Source of the DNA: Gandjariella thermophila
GTDB lineage: Bacteria > Actinomycetota > Actinomycetes > Mycobacteriales > Pseudonocardiaceae
DNA length: 64,000 bases
Direction of reading: 5' to 3'
NCBI RefSeq assembly: GCF_005405885.1
Contig: NZ_BJFL01000004.1
Location: 248,001-312,000 of the forward strand
Positions 1 to 8,226 of the stretch are shown here, piece after piece; the first letter of the stretch is position 1, and each line of letters starts with the position of its first letter. The notes beneath the pieces are model-generated. The model made no database searches and was not told the origin of the DNA. It saw only the letters and a program-made list of their open reading frames with translations. Both the position numbers and the translations under genes were made by a program.

Positions 1-567
1 GCCGACCCGGGCCAGGGTGTCGCCGAGTTGCTGGCCCCGCCCGTCCAGCGCCTGGGACACCGCGGTGAGCGTGGTGGCCAGCTTCTGCGGCTGCACCGCC
101 TGCAGCACCGGCATCAGGTCGTCGAGGACCTTCTCCACCTCCATGGCGGCGCTGCTGCGGTCCTGGCCGATCACGTCGCCGGCGGACAGGTGTGCGGTGG
201 ACGGGTGGTCGGGGATCTGCAGGGCCACGTACCGCTCGCCGAACAGGGTCTTCGGCAGCAGCTGCGCGGAGACGTTGCGCGGGATCGCCTTCACCCGGTC
301 CGGGGCGAGCGCCAGGCTGAGCACCGCGTGGTCGCCGGCGCCGCGGATCTGCCGGACCTCGCCGACGATGACACCGCGGATCTTCACGTCGGCGCCCTGG
401 GCGAGCTGGCTGCCCACGTGGTCGGTTTCCAGGGTGACCGGCACGATCGGGGTGAAGGACTTGCGGTACAGGCCGACGCTCACCGCCACGAACAGGGCGA
501 CCACGAGCAGGAACGCGACTCCCAGGAGCTGGAAGCCGAGCCGGCTGAGCGTGCCGCGGCGGTTCAT
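1..567 (-). CDS. mce4A: Mce family protein, MceA-type (Mce4A-like), partial
   Basis: First substrate-binding subunit of an Mce lipid/sterol importer; only the N-terminal 189 codons lie in the window. The start ATG overlaps the yrbE4B stop as ATGA, so translation is coupled. Residues about 11-32 form one hydrophobic membrane anchor, followed by the MlaD/Mce beta-barrel domain (VTLETDHVGSQLAQGADVKI, then GVIVGEVR). A helical region begins near residue 150. In mycobacteria Mce4A-F form a periplasm-spanning conduit for cholesterol; the Mce4 assignment rests on the yrbE pair and the sterol genes upstream, not on the partial protein alone. The remaining mce genes should continue beyond position 1. 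Confidence 0.85.
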   Translation of the reverse strand, partial: MNRRGTLSRLGFQLLGVAFLLVVALFVAVSVGLYRKSFTPIVPVTLETDHVGSQLAQGADVKIRGVIVGEVRQIRGAGDHAVLSLALAPDRVKAIPRNVSAQLLPKTLFGERYVALQIPDHPSTAHLSAGDVIGQDRSSAAMEVEKVLDDLMPVLQAVQPQKLATTLTAVSQALDGRGQQLGDTLARVG

Positions 568-1433
568 CCGGCGATCCTCACCGTGGTGGTGGAGCCCCAG
601 ATGGCGAGACTGAGGAAGAAGTCGAGCAGGGTCTGGGTGACGATGGCGGCGCGCACCGCGCGGCCCACCGCGACGCCGACCCCGGCCGGGCCGCCCCTGG
701 CGTGGTAGCCGTAGTAGCAGTGCACCAGGATGACCACCACGCTGAACACCATCACCTTGAGGAAGGACCAGAGCACGTCCTCGGGCGGCAGGAACAGGTG
801 GAAGTAGTGGTCGTAGGTGCCGGCCGACTGCCCGTAGAAGAGCACGGTGACCTCGCGGGAGGCCACGTAGGAGGACAGCAGGCCGACCACGTACAGCGGG
901 ATCACCGCGGCGACCCCGGCGACCACCCGGGTGCTCACCAGGTAGGCCAGGCTGGGGATGCCCATCACCTCGAGCGCGTCGATCTCCTCGGAGATGCGCA
1001 TCGCGCCGAGTTGGGCGGTGAACCCGCAGCCGACCGTAGCGGACAGTGCCAGGCCCGCGGACAGCGGCGCCACCTCGCGGGTGTCGAAGTAGGCGGCGAT
1101 GAACCCGGTGAGCGCCGAGGTACCGAGCTGGTTCAGCGCGGCATAGCCCTGCAGACCGACGATCGTGCCGGTGAACATGGTCATGCCGATCATTACGCCG
1201 AGTGTGCCGCCGATGATGGTGAGCGCCCCGGTGCCGAAGCTGACCTCGGTGAGCAGCCGCAGCACTTCCTTGAAGTACCGGCGGACGGCCAGCGGCGCGG
1301 CCACCGGCACCCGGCCGTAGAAGTACAGCTGCCGGCCCAGCGCCTCCAGCCCGTCGAACGGCCGAGCCACCGCCTGCAGCGCCCGGTCGCCGACCGACGG
1401 TCGACCGTTGCGGGTCTCGCTGACCGACGCCAC
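564..1433 (-). CDS. yrbE4B: ABC transporter permease YrbE4B (MlaE family)
   Basis: Integral membrane permease of the Mce4-type sterol importer, 289 aa. It has the MlaE/YrbE fold: an amphipathic N-terminus, five or six hydrophobic segments and the family signature EEIDALEVMGIPSLAYLVSTR in the coupling loop that contacts the ATPase. The GTG start lies 4 nt after the yrbE4A stop, and its own stop overlaps the mceA start. It probably pairs with YrbE4A as a heterodimer. The order yrbE4A-yrbE4B-mceA is that of mycobacterial mce operons. Confidence 0.9.
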   Translation of the reverse strand: MASVSETRNGRPSVGDRALQAVARPFDGLEALGRQLYFYGRVPVAAPLAVRRYFKEVLRLLTEVSFGTGALTIIGGTLGVMIGMTMFTGTIVGLQGYAALNQLGTSALTGFIAAYFDTREVAPLSAGLALSATVGCGFTAQLGAMRISEEIDALEVMGIPSLAYLVSTRVVAGVAAVIPLYVVGLLSSYVASREVTVLFYGQSAGTYDHYFHLFLPPEDVLWSFLKVMVFSVVVILVHCYYGYHARGGPAGVGVAVGRAVRAAIVTQTLLDFFLSLAIWGSTTTVRIAG

Positions 1434-1437
1434 CGCC

Positions 1438-2229
1438 TCACATCCCCTTCGCCGGGACGATCTGCAGGTAGATCCCGGTGATCACCACGTTGACCAGGAA
1501 CAGCAGCAGGAACGTGACGACCACCGCCTGGTTGACCGCGTCGCCGACGCCCTTGGGCCCGCTGGACGGGTTGAGGCCGCGGTAGGCGGCCACGATGCCG
1601 GCGACGAAGCCGTAGATGAGCGCCTTGAACTCGCTGACCCACAGGTCGGGAAGCTGGGCGAGGGCGTTGAAGCTGGCCAGGTAGGCGCCCGGGGTGCCGC
1701 CCTGCATGACCACGTTGAAGAAGTAGCCGCCGAGCACGCCGACCACGCTGACCAGACCGTTGAGCAGCATGGAGACCACGACCGCGGCGAGCACCCTGGG
1801 CACGATCAGCCGGTGGATCGGCGAGACGCCGAGCACCTCCATCGCGGCGATCTCCTCGCGGATGGTGCGCGAGCCGATGTCCGCGCACATCGCCGAGCCG
1901 CCGGCTCCGGCCACCAGCAGGGCGGTGATCAGCGGGCTGGCCTGCTGGATGATCGCCAGCGCGCCGGCCGCCCCGGTGAACGACTGGGCGCCGATCTGCT
2001 GGGTCAGCGAGCCGAGGTGCAGCGAGATCACCGCGCCGAACGGGATGGACACGAGCGCGGTGGGCAGCCAGGTCACGCTGACGAAGAACCAGCACTGCTG
2101 GATGAACTCGCGGCGCTGGAACGGCCGCCGCGGGGTGTTTTTGAGCACCTCCCAGCCGAGCGTGGCCATCCGCCCGACCTGCCGCAGCGCGGCGACCCCG
2201 GGGAACCCGGCGGCGTTGGTGCTGCTCAT
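1438..2229 (-). CDS. yrbE4A: ABC transporter permease YrbE4A (MlaE family)
   Basis: Partner permease of YrbE4B, 263 aa. The MlaE signature EEIAAMEVLGVSPIHRLIVPR is present, with hydrophobic segments before and after it. The ATG overlaps the stop of the upstream ATPase gene (ATGA), giving strict coupling ATPase to YrbE4A to YrbE4B to MceA. Role inferred: movement of sterols through the inner membrane together with the Mce conduit. Confidence 0.9.
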   Translation of the reverse strand: MSSTNAAGFPGVAALRQVGRMATLGWEVLKNTPRRPFQRREFIQQCWFFVSVTWLPTALVSIPFGAVISLHLGSLTQQIGAQSFTGAAGALAIIQQASPLITALLVAGAGGSAMCADIGSRTIREEIAAMEVLGVSPIHRLIVPRVLAAVVVSMLLNGLVSVVGVLGGYFFNVVMQGGTPGAYLASFNALAQLPDLWVSEFKALIYGFVAGIVAAYRGLNPSSGPKGVGDAVNQAVVVTFLLLFLVNVVITGIYLQIVPAKGM

Positions 2230-3353
2230 CGGCGGCCGCCCCACGGCCGGCGGGTGAACGCGGCGCCCAGGTCGCGCGGCGTCCGGGCCACCTCGTGAAG
2301 GGAGCCGTGCACGGAGGTTACCGGCGCGGGCCGCTGCGGCAGCGGCGCGGTCAACCCGTAGCGGTGCCGGTCGGCGTCGGTCAGGCTGGCCAGCACGCTC
2401 TGCCTGGCGCCGGCCGGCAGGCTGGACAGCATCCGCATGACCCGGTCCTTGCGCCGGCGCACCGCCATCCGCTCGGGCAGCCCCGCGGTGGGTTCGAGCT
2501 GCGGCGGCACACCCCGGACGTCCTCGGCGAGCTCGGCGTCCATGTGGCCGGCCTCGGCGTGCGCCCGCTCCCGGTCCATGGTCGCCTGGTCCTTCTCCTC
2601 GCTCATCCCGATCGGGCCGACCCGGCGACCGCCCAAGAACTGGGCCACCACCGGCTCGTCGCTGGTGAGCAGCACCTCGCGCGGACCGAACATGACCAGC
2701 TCGCGGCGGAACAGCATGCCGAGGTTGTCCGGCACGGTGCGGGCCACGTTGATGTTGTGGGTGACGATCAGGATGGTGGCGTCGAGCTGCGCGTTCAGGT
2801 CGATCAGCAGTTGGGACAGGTACGCGGTGCGCACCGGGTCCAGGCCGGAGTCCGGCTCGTCGCAGAGGATGATCTCCGGGTCGAGCACCAGCGCCCTGGC
2901 CAGCCCGGCGCGCTTGCGCATGCCGCCGGAGATCTCGCCGGGCAGCTTGTGCTCCGCCCCGGTGAGGCCGACCAATTCCATCTTCTCGCCCACGATGCGC
3001 CGGATCTCCGACTCCGACTTCCTGGTGTGCTCGCGCAGCGGGAAGGCGACGTTGTCGTAGATGTCCATCGAGCCGAACAGCGCGCCGTCCTGGAACAGCA
3101 CGCCGAGCAGCTTGCGGATCTCGTACAGTTCGCGCTCGGAGCAGGAGCACACGTCGGTGCCGTTGATGACGCACGTGCCGCGCTCCGGCCGGAGCAGGCC
3201 GATGATCGACTTGAGGAACACCGACTTGCCGGTGCCCGACGGTCCAAGAAGGACGGACACCTCGCCGGCCGGCAGGGTGAGCGTGACGTCCCGCCAGATG
3301 GTCTGCCGGCCGAAGGACTTGGTCAGGCCCTCGACCTTCACCTCGACGCCCAT
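2226..3353 (-). CDS. mkl: Mce-system ABC transporter ATPase (Mkl/MceG-like)
   Basis: ATP-binding subunit energising the Mce/YrbE importer, 375 aa. Walker A is GPSGTGKS (about residues 37-44), the signature is ISGGMRKR, Walker B is IILCDEPDSGLDP and the switch His is in IVTHN. After the ~250-aa nucleotide-binding domain there is a long C-terminal extension, as in mycobacterial Mkl. In M. tuberculosis this ATPase is encoded away from the mce4 operon and shared among Mce systems; here it is inside the operon and coupled to yrbE4A. A hydroxysteroid SDR lies 155 nt upstream. Confidence 0.88.
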   Translation of the reverse strand: MGVEVKVEGLTKSFGRQTIWRDVTLTLPAGEVSVLLGPSGTGKSVFLKSIIGLLRPERGTCVINGTDVCSCSERELYEIRKLLGVLFQDGALFGSMDIYDNVAFPLREHTRKSESEIRRIVGEKMELVGLTGAEHKLPGEISGGMRKRAGLARALVLDPEIILCDEPDSGLDPVRTAYLSQLLIDLNAQLDATILIVTHNINVARTVPDNLGMLFRRELVMFGPREVLLTSDEPVVAQFLGGRRVGPIGMSEEKDQATMDRERAHAEAGHMDAELAEDVRGVPPQLEPTAGLPERMAVRRRKDRVMRMLSSLPAGARQSVLASLTDADRHRYGLTAPLPQRPAPVTSVHGSLHEVARTPRDLGAAFTRRPWGGRR

Positions 3354-3508
3354 CGCGCCTGCCTCTCTTTCCGCGGGTTCGCGCGCCGCCGCGACCGCGT
3401 CGAGTCGCGGCCTGGGCGCGCGCCATGGCCCGTCCAGGTGCGGCGGCCTGCGCCAGTCATCTGGGGACCGCTGGTTGGCGACGTCGTTGTCACGGCTTTC
3501 CCTCGGGG

Positions 3509-4279
3509 TCAGCTGATGTTGTAGAAGGCGTGGGTCGCGGTGACGCCCCCGTCGGCCACGAACTCCGCGCCGGTGCAGTAGCGGCTCTCGTCGCTGCCGA
3601 GGAAGACCACCACGCCGGCGACGTCCTCCGGCTGGCCGATCCGGCCAAGCGGGATGTACTGGCCGATCGGCGAGAGGTCCAGGTCGTCTCCGCCACCGGC
3701 GGCGTCCCGCACCATCTGGGTGTCGATCATGCCGGGGTGCACGGAGTTGACCCGGATGCCGTGCCTGCCCAGTTCCATCGCGGCCGACTTGGTCATCCCG
3801 CGGATGGCGAACTTGCTGGCCGTGTAGGCGAGCAGCAGCGGCATGCCGCCCAGCCCCTCCACCGAGGAGAGGTTGATGATCGAGCCGCCGCCGGCCTCGG
3901 TCATCGCCGGCACCGCCGCGCGGATACCCAGGAAGGTGCCGGTCTGGTTGACCCGGATGATCCGCTCGTAGTCCGCCAGGGTGGTTTCCACGATCGACGA
4001 GAAGTGCAGGATCCCGGCGTTGTTCACCAGCACGTCCAGCCGGCCGAACGCGTCGGTGGTGACCCGGACCGCGGCGGCCCAGTCCTCCTCGCTGGCCACG
4101 TCGAGGTGCTGGTACCGGGCCGCGTCGCCGAGTTCGTCGGCGAGTTGCTTGCCCGCATCGTCGGCGATGTCGGCGAGGACGACGCGGGCGCCCTCGGCCA
4201 CGTACCCGCGGGCCATGGCCGCACCCTGCCCTCGCGCCGCGCCGGTGATCAGCGCGACCTTGCCGGAAAGTCGTCCCAT
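3509..4279 (-). CDS. SDR family oxidoreductase, 3-alpha(20-beta)-hydroxysteroid dehydrogenase-like
   Basis: 256-aa classical short-chain dehydrogenase. The cofactor motif is TGAARGQG (residues 13-20), followed by NNAG, a catalytic Ser in NLSSVEG, and Tyr/Lys in YTASK. The sequence style (MGRLSGKVALITGAARGQG) is that of actinobacterial 3-alpha/20-beta-hydroxysteroid dehydrogenases. It lies between hsd4A and the Mce ATPase on the same strand, so co-expression with sterol import is likely. The exact steroid position oxidised cannot be read from sequence; glucose-dehydrogenase-like SDRs look similar. Confidence 0.8.
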   Translation of the reverse strand: MGRLSGKVALITGAARGQGAAMARGYVAEGARVVLADIADDAGKQLADELGDAARYQHLDVASEEDWAAAVRVTTDAFGRLDVLVNNAGILHFSSIVETTLADYERIIRVNQTGTFLGIRAAVPAMTEAGGGSIINLSSVEGLGGMPLLLAYTASKFAIRGMTKSAAMELGRHGIRVNSVHPGMIDTQMVRDAAGGGDDLDLSPIGQYIPLGRIGQPEDVAGVVVFLGSDESRYCTGAEFVADGGVTATHAFYNIS

Positions 4280-4330
4280 CCGCCTCCGCCTTCCTCGCCG
4301 GTCCTGCTGGTGTGTCCGCCCGCCCCTGGG

Positions 4331-5254
4331 TCACTCCGCCCCGGCCGCCCGGGACAGTGACAGCACGTCGGGGCACGCGAAGCCGCGCCCGGGGTCGCGT
4401 GCGGCGAAGTAGTCACCGACGGTTTGGTTCAGGTCGGCGAGCGTCCAGGTGGGCCCGGTCGCGTCGAAACGCCGCTCCACGGTGGGCGCGGCGAGCAGCG
4501 CCACCATGCCGCCGTGCACCACGAACACCTGCCCGGTGATCGCGTCGGCGGCCGGGGCGGCCAGGTAGGCGACGAACGGGGCGACGTGCTCCGGCGACAG
4601 CGGGTCCATGCCGCCCTCCGGGGCGTCGCCGAACACGCGGGCGGTCATCGCGGTCCGTGCCCGGGGGCAGATCGCGTTGGCGCGCACGCCGTAGCGGGCC
4701 ATGGCGCGGGCGGTGGACAGGGTCAGCGCGGCGATCCCGGCCTTGGCCGCGGCATAGTTGGGTTGGCCCTCCGAGCCGACCAGGAACGCCTCCGAAGCCG
4801 TGTTCACCACCCGCCCGTACACCGGCCCGCCGTCCTCTTTGGACTTCGACCGCCAGTAGGCCGCGGCGTTGCGGGACAGCAGGAAGTGCCCGCGCAGGTG
4901 CACCCGGATGACCTGGTCCCACTCCTGGTCGGACATGTTGAACAGCATCCGGTCGCGGATCACGCCGGCGTTGTTCACCACCACGTGCAGGCCGCCGAAC
5001 CGCTGCACCGCGGTGTCCAGCAACGCGTCCGCGGTGGCCCGCTCGGCGATGTCGCCCTCCACCAGCGCCGCCTTGCCGCCGCGGCCCTCGATCTCGGCGA
5101 GCACCGGAGCGCCCGCCCCGGGCATGTCGTTGAGCACCACCTCGGCGCCGGCATCGGCCAGCGCGAGCGCCTCGGCCCTGCCGAGGCCGGCACCGGCCCC
5201 GGTCACCACGGCGACCTTGCCTTCCAGGCTCAGCGACGCTGCTGTGCTCTCCAC
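4331..5254 (-). CDS. hsd4A: Hsd4A-like 17-beta-hydroxysteroid / beta-hydroxyacyl-CoA dehydrogenase
   Basis: 307-aa SDR with cofactor motif TGAGAGLG, NNAG, and catalytic Tyr/Lys in YAAAK, plus a C-terminal extension ending WTLADLNQTVGDYFAARDP typical of this subgroup. It matches M. tuberculosis Rv3502c (Hsd4A) in type and in location (immediately upstream of yrbE4A, divergent from the fadE26-fadE27-fadD17 operon). Known role of Hsd4A: steroid 17-beta-hydroxy oxidation and a beta-hydroxyacyl-CoA dehydrogenase step of side-chain beta-oxidation. The catalytic Ser position is less canonical (NTASEAF). It is the first gene of the leftward import operon, downstream of KstR-like boxes. Confidence 0.85.
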   Translation of the reverse strand: MESTAASLSLEGKVAVVTGAGAGLGRAEALALADAGAEVVLNDMPGAGAPVLAEIEGRGGKAALVEGDIAERATADALLDTAVQRFGGLHVVVNNAGVIRDRMLFNMSDQEWDQVIRVHLRGHFLLSRNAAAYWRSKSKEDGGPVYGRVVNTASEAFLVGSEGQPNYAAAKAGIAALTLSTARAMARYGVRANAICPRARTAMTARVFGDAPEGGMDPLSPEHVAPFVAYLAAPAADAITGQVFVVHGGMVALLAAPTVERRFDATGPTWTLADLNQTVGDYFAARDPGRGFACPDVLSLSRAAGAE

Positions 5255-5357
5255 GGGCGACTCCTCGTTCCGCTGGGGTCGGCGACGTCCGGAGGGGTTC
5301 GGCCCGGTTGGCGGCGTGGGCCATCACCGACCATCGCGGCAGTTACCTGGCTCACAG

Positions 5358-5372
5358 TAGAATACTGTTCTA
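5358..5372. promoter_or_regulatory. Degenerate KstR-like palindrome upstream of hsd4A
   Basis: TAGAATACTGTTCTA is a near-perfect 15-bp inverted repeat about 104 nt upstream of hsd4A. The right half (GTTCTA) is the KstR half-site; the left half lacks AAC and the spacing is one base longer, so it could bind a different TetR-type repressor. Confidence 0.5.
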
Positions 5373-5446
5373 CCTGAGTCAACGCCGCTGCGGCGGCCCA
5401 CAATCGCTCTCTACCTGGTGTTTCTCTGCACCGAAGGCAACGATCT

Positions 5447-5460
5447 GGAAACACGTTCTA
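5447..5460. promoter_or_regulatory. KstR-type operator in the hsd4A / chsE4 divergent region
   Basis: GGAAACACGTTCTA fits the KstR consensus core AACnnGTT with the right outer A present. It lies in the 657-nt divergent region and could serve hsd4A and the import operon. Confidence 0.6.
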
Positions 5461-5775
5461 CGTGACGTGGTCGCGCCGGAGCGGGGGCCCGTGCACCCGG
5501 CCGCGCCACCCGCCGGGGGACCGCCCGCCATCTCCCGCGAAGCCGCCGGCGCGCGGCGCGCCGAGTCCCGCCATCACCCACCGCCACCACTACGCTGCGT
5601 ACTTGCTTCACTCAACGAGCGGGCAGAGACGCAAGTCACGCCCCGGCCCGGAACTCACAGCATTGGCGCAGCGTGACGAGCGGCCGGACGGGCGCCGGTC
5701 GCCAGGCCGAGGGTGGTACGACGGGCCGTCGCCGCGCCGGGACGCGGGGTGCCCGACCGGACCGCGCCAGACTAT

Positions 5776-5789
5776 GAGAACTCGTTCTA
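5776..5789. promoter_or_regulatory. KstR-type operator upstream of chsE4
   Basis: GAGAACTCGTTCTA has a complete AACnnGTT core and right arm CTA, 122 nt upstream of the chsE4 ATG. It probably controls the plus-strand side-chain operon. Confidence 0.65.
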
Positions 5790-5854
5790 AGTATTCCGGG
5801 CGTTGCGGTGCTCAGTCAGGGTCCGCCCTGGCAGGAGCCCCTGGATTCAGGCAT

Positions 5855-5868
5855 GAGAATCTGTTTCA
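5855..5868. promoter_or_regulatory. Degenerate KstR-type operator close to chsE4
   Basis: GAGAATCTGTTTCA retains GTT and the outer A, but the left core is AAT instead of AAC. It lies 43 nt upstream of the chsE4 start, a position suited to blocking RNA polymerase. Confidence 0.5.
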
Positions 5869-5911
5869 CTTGGCGGGTGGCCACGATGGTCACCGCGCAC
5901 GGGAGGGGCGG

Positions 5912-7096
5912 ATGCACATCACCTACACGCCCGAGCAGGAGGGGCTCCGCGACGAGCTGCGGGCGTACTTCGCCAAGCTGATGACGCCGGAGCGGCGCGA
6001 GGCGCTCACCGCCAGCGAGGGCGAGTACGGCGACGGCACCGTCTACAAGGAGGTCGTCCGGGAGATGGGCCGGGACGGCTGGCTGGTGCTCGGCTGGCCG
6101 ACCGAGTACGGCGGCCAGAACCGGTCGATGATGGAGCAGCTCATCTTCAACGACGAGGCCGCCGTCGCCGGAGTGCCGGTGCCGTTCCTGACGCTCAACA
6201 CCGTCGGCCCGACCATCATGCGTTTCGGCACGGACGAGCAGAAGGCGTACTACCTGCCGAGGATCGCCGGCGGGGAGATCCACTTCTCGATCGGCTACTC
6301 CGAGCCCGAGGCCGGCACCGACCTCGCCGCGCTGCGCACCCGCGCGGTGCGCGACGGCGACGAGTACGTGGTCAACGGCCAGAAGATGTGGACCAGCCTG
6401 ATCCAGTATGCCGACTACGTGTGGCTGGCCTGCCGCACCGACCCGGACGCGGCCCGGCACCGGGGGCTGTCCGTGCTGATCGTGCCAACCGACTCCGCCG
6501 GGTTCTCCTGGACCCCGGTGCGCACCGTGTCCGGGCCGACCACCAGCGCCACCTACTACTCGGACGTGCGGGTGCCGGTGTCCGCGCTGGTCGGCGAGGA
6601 GAACAAGGGCTGGGGTCTGATCACCAACCAGCTCAACCACGAGCGGGTAGCGCTCACCTCGGCCGCGCCGATCACGGCGGCCCTGCGTGACGTGCGGGAG
6701 TGGGCGCAGACCACCAAGCTGCCCGGCTCGGACCGGCGGGTCATCGACCAGGAGTGGGTGCAGCTCCACCTGGCCCGGGTGCACGCCAAGGTGGAGTTCC
6801 TCAAGCTGATCAACTGGCGGACCGCGTGGGGCGCGGGCGGGTCGCTCAGCCCGGCGCAGGCGTCGGCCACCAAGGTGTTCGGCACCGAGTTCGCCACCGA
6901 GGCGTACCGGCTGCTGATGGAGGTACTCGGCGCGCACGCCTACCTCCGGCGGGACGCCCGCGGCGCGGTGCTGGCCGGGCGGATCGAGCGGCTGCACCGC
7001 GCCTGCCTGATCCTCACCTTCGGCGGCGGCACCAACGAGGTGCAGCGCGACATCATCGCCGCGGTCGCGCTCGGCCTGCCCGTTTCCCGACGCTGA
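5912..7096 (+). CDS. chsE4: Acyl-CoA dehydrogenase ChsE4 (FadE26-like)
   Basis: 394-aa acyl-CoA dehydrogenase subunit for sterol side-chain beta-oxidation. Motifs include YSEPEAGTDLA (FAD/substrate), VNGQKMWTS and a C-terminal FGGGTNEVQRDIIA. The likely catalytic base is Glu244 in NHERV, close to the Glu of M. tuberculosis FadE26. With the next gene it should form the alpha2-beta2 enzyme that starts dehydrogenation of 3-oxo-cholest-4-en-26-oyl-CoA. ATG chosen after GGAGGGG. The order chsE4-chsE5-fadD17, divergent from hsd4A, is the same as Rv3504-Rv3506; FadE29 is the alternative by sequence type, but synteny favours FadE26. Confidence 0.87.
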   Translation: MHITYTPEQEGLRDELRAYFAKLMTPERREALTASEGEYGDGTVYKEVVREMGRDGWLVLGWPTEYGGQNRSMMEQLIFNDEAAVAGVPVPFLTLNTVGPTIMRFGTDEQKAYYLPRIAGGEIHFSIGYSEPEAGTDLAALRTRAVRDGDEYVVNGQKMWTSLIQYADYVWLACRTDPDAARHRGLSVLIVPTDSAGFSWTPVRTVSGPTTSATYYSDVRVPVSALVGEENKGWGLITNQLNHERVALTSAAPITAALRDVREWAQTTKLPGSDRRVIDQEWVQLHLARVHAKVEFLKLINWRTAWGAGGSLSPAQASATKVFGTEFATEAYRLLMEVLGAHAYLRRDARGAVLAGRIERLHRACLILTFGGGTNEVQRDIIAAVALGLPVSRR

Positions 7097-7111
7097 CCCG
7101 GAGGTCGTTCG

Positions 7112-8221
7112 ATGGACTTCACGCTCACCGAGGCCCAGCAGGACCTGGCCGGGCTGACCCGCCGGATCGTCATCGACCGCGCCACCCCCGAGCGGCTGCG
7201 CGAGGTCGAGGCCGGCGGCGACCGGTTCGACCGCGAGCTGTGGGCCGCGCTCGCCGAGGCCGGGGTGCTCGCCGCCGCGCTGCCCGAGGACGTCGGCGGC
7301 AGCGGGTTCGGCCTGCTCGAGCAGTGCAGCGTGCTCGTCGAGCTGGGCCGGGCCGTCGCACCCGTGCCCTACCTGCCGTCCATCGTGATGGCCGCCTCGG
7401 CGATCGCCAGGTTCGGCGACGCCGGGCAGCGCGAGCGGTGGGCCGCCCCGGCGGCGCGCGGCGAACTAGTGCTCACCGCGGCGCTGGTCGAGGAACTCGG
7501 CGAGGACCCGGCCGCGCCCACCACCCGGGCCGACCAGACGACGGGGGGCTGGCTGCTCACCGGGTCGAAGACCACCGTGCCGGCGGGCCCGCTGGCGGAC
7601 GCGATCCTGGTGCCGGCGACCACCCCGCGCGGCCTGGCGGTCTTCCTGATCACCCCGGACGACCCGGGGGTGAGCGTCGAGCGGCAGCGGATCGTGGACG
7701 CCGACAGCGAGGCGTGGCTGGACCTGGCCGGGGTGCCGCTGGCCGAGGACCGGCGGCTCGGCGGCGCCGAAGTGCTGGAGTGGCTGGCCGCGCGCGGCAC
7801 GATCGGGCTGGCCGCCGCGCAGCTCGGAGTCACCGAGCGGGCCCTGGAGCTGACCGCGGAGTACGCGCGCAGCCGGGTGCAGTTCGACAAGCCGATCGGC
7901 GCCTTCCAGGCGGTGGCCCAGCGGCTCGCCGACGCCTACGTGGACGTCGAGGCCATCCGGCTCACCCTGTGGCAGGCGGCGTGGCGGTGCGAGACCGGTT
8001 TGCCGTGCGACACCGAGATCGCCACCGCGAAGTTCTGGGCCGCGGACGGCGGGCACCGGGTCGCGCACACCGCGGTGCACGTGCACGGCGGGGTGGGCAT
8101 CGACGTGGACCACGTGCTGCACCGGTACTTCGTGGCCGCCAAGCGCAACGAGTTCGCCCTCGGCGGGGCCACCGCCCAGTTGCGCCGGATCGGCGCCACC
8201 CTGGCCGCGGTGCCCGCGTAG
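7112..8221 (+). CDS. chsE5: Acyl-CoA dehydrogenase ChsE5 (FadE27-like)
   Basis: 369-aa partner subunit of ChsE4, starting 15 nt after it. It keeps the acyl-CoA dehydrogenase fold (EEVGGSG-like DVGGSGFG near residue 66, C-terminal helix SRVQFDKPIGAFQAVAQRLAD) but lacks the catalytic Glu loop, as expected for the non-catalytic half of the heterotetramer. The GGVGIDVDHVLHRYF segment contacts FAD in homologues. The stop is followed 5 nt later by the fadD17 start. Confidence 0.86.
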   Translation: MDFTLTEAQQDLAGLTRRIVIDRATPERLREVEAGGDRFDRELWAALAEAGVLAAALPEDVGGSGFGLLEQCSVLVELGRAVAPVPYLPSIVMAASAIARFGDAGQRERWAAPAARGELVLTAALVEELGEDPAAPTTRADQTTGGWLLTGSKTTVPAGPLADAILVPATTPRGLAVFLITPDDPGVSVERQRIVDADSEAWLDLAGVPLAEDRRLGGAEVLEWLAARGTIGLAAAQLGVTERALELTAEYARSRVQFDKPIGAFQAVAQRLADAYVDVEAIRLTLWQAAWRCETGLPCDTEIATAKFWAADGGHRVAHTAVHVHGGVGIDVDHVLHRYFVAAKRNEFALGGATAQLRRIGATLAAVPA

Positions 8222-8226
8222 CCGCC

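Noticed and set aside
2295-3524. Plus-strand frame opposite the Mce ATPase
   Set aside because: Low-complexity His/Gln/Val-rich antisense translation; the minus strand carries a complete ABC ATPase.
6700-8226. Frame extending upstream of fadD17 through chsE5
   Set aside because: The frame overlaps chsE5 out of register; recognisable ligase sequence begins only at ATG 8227.
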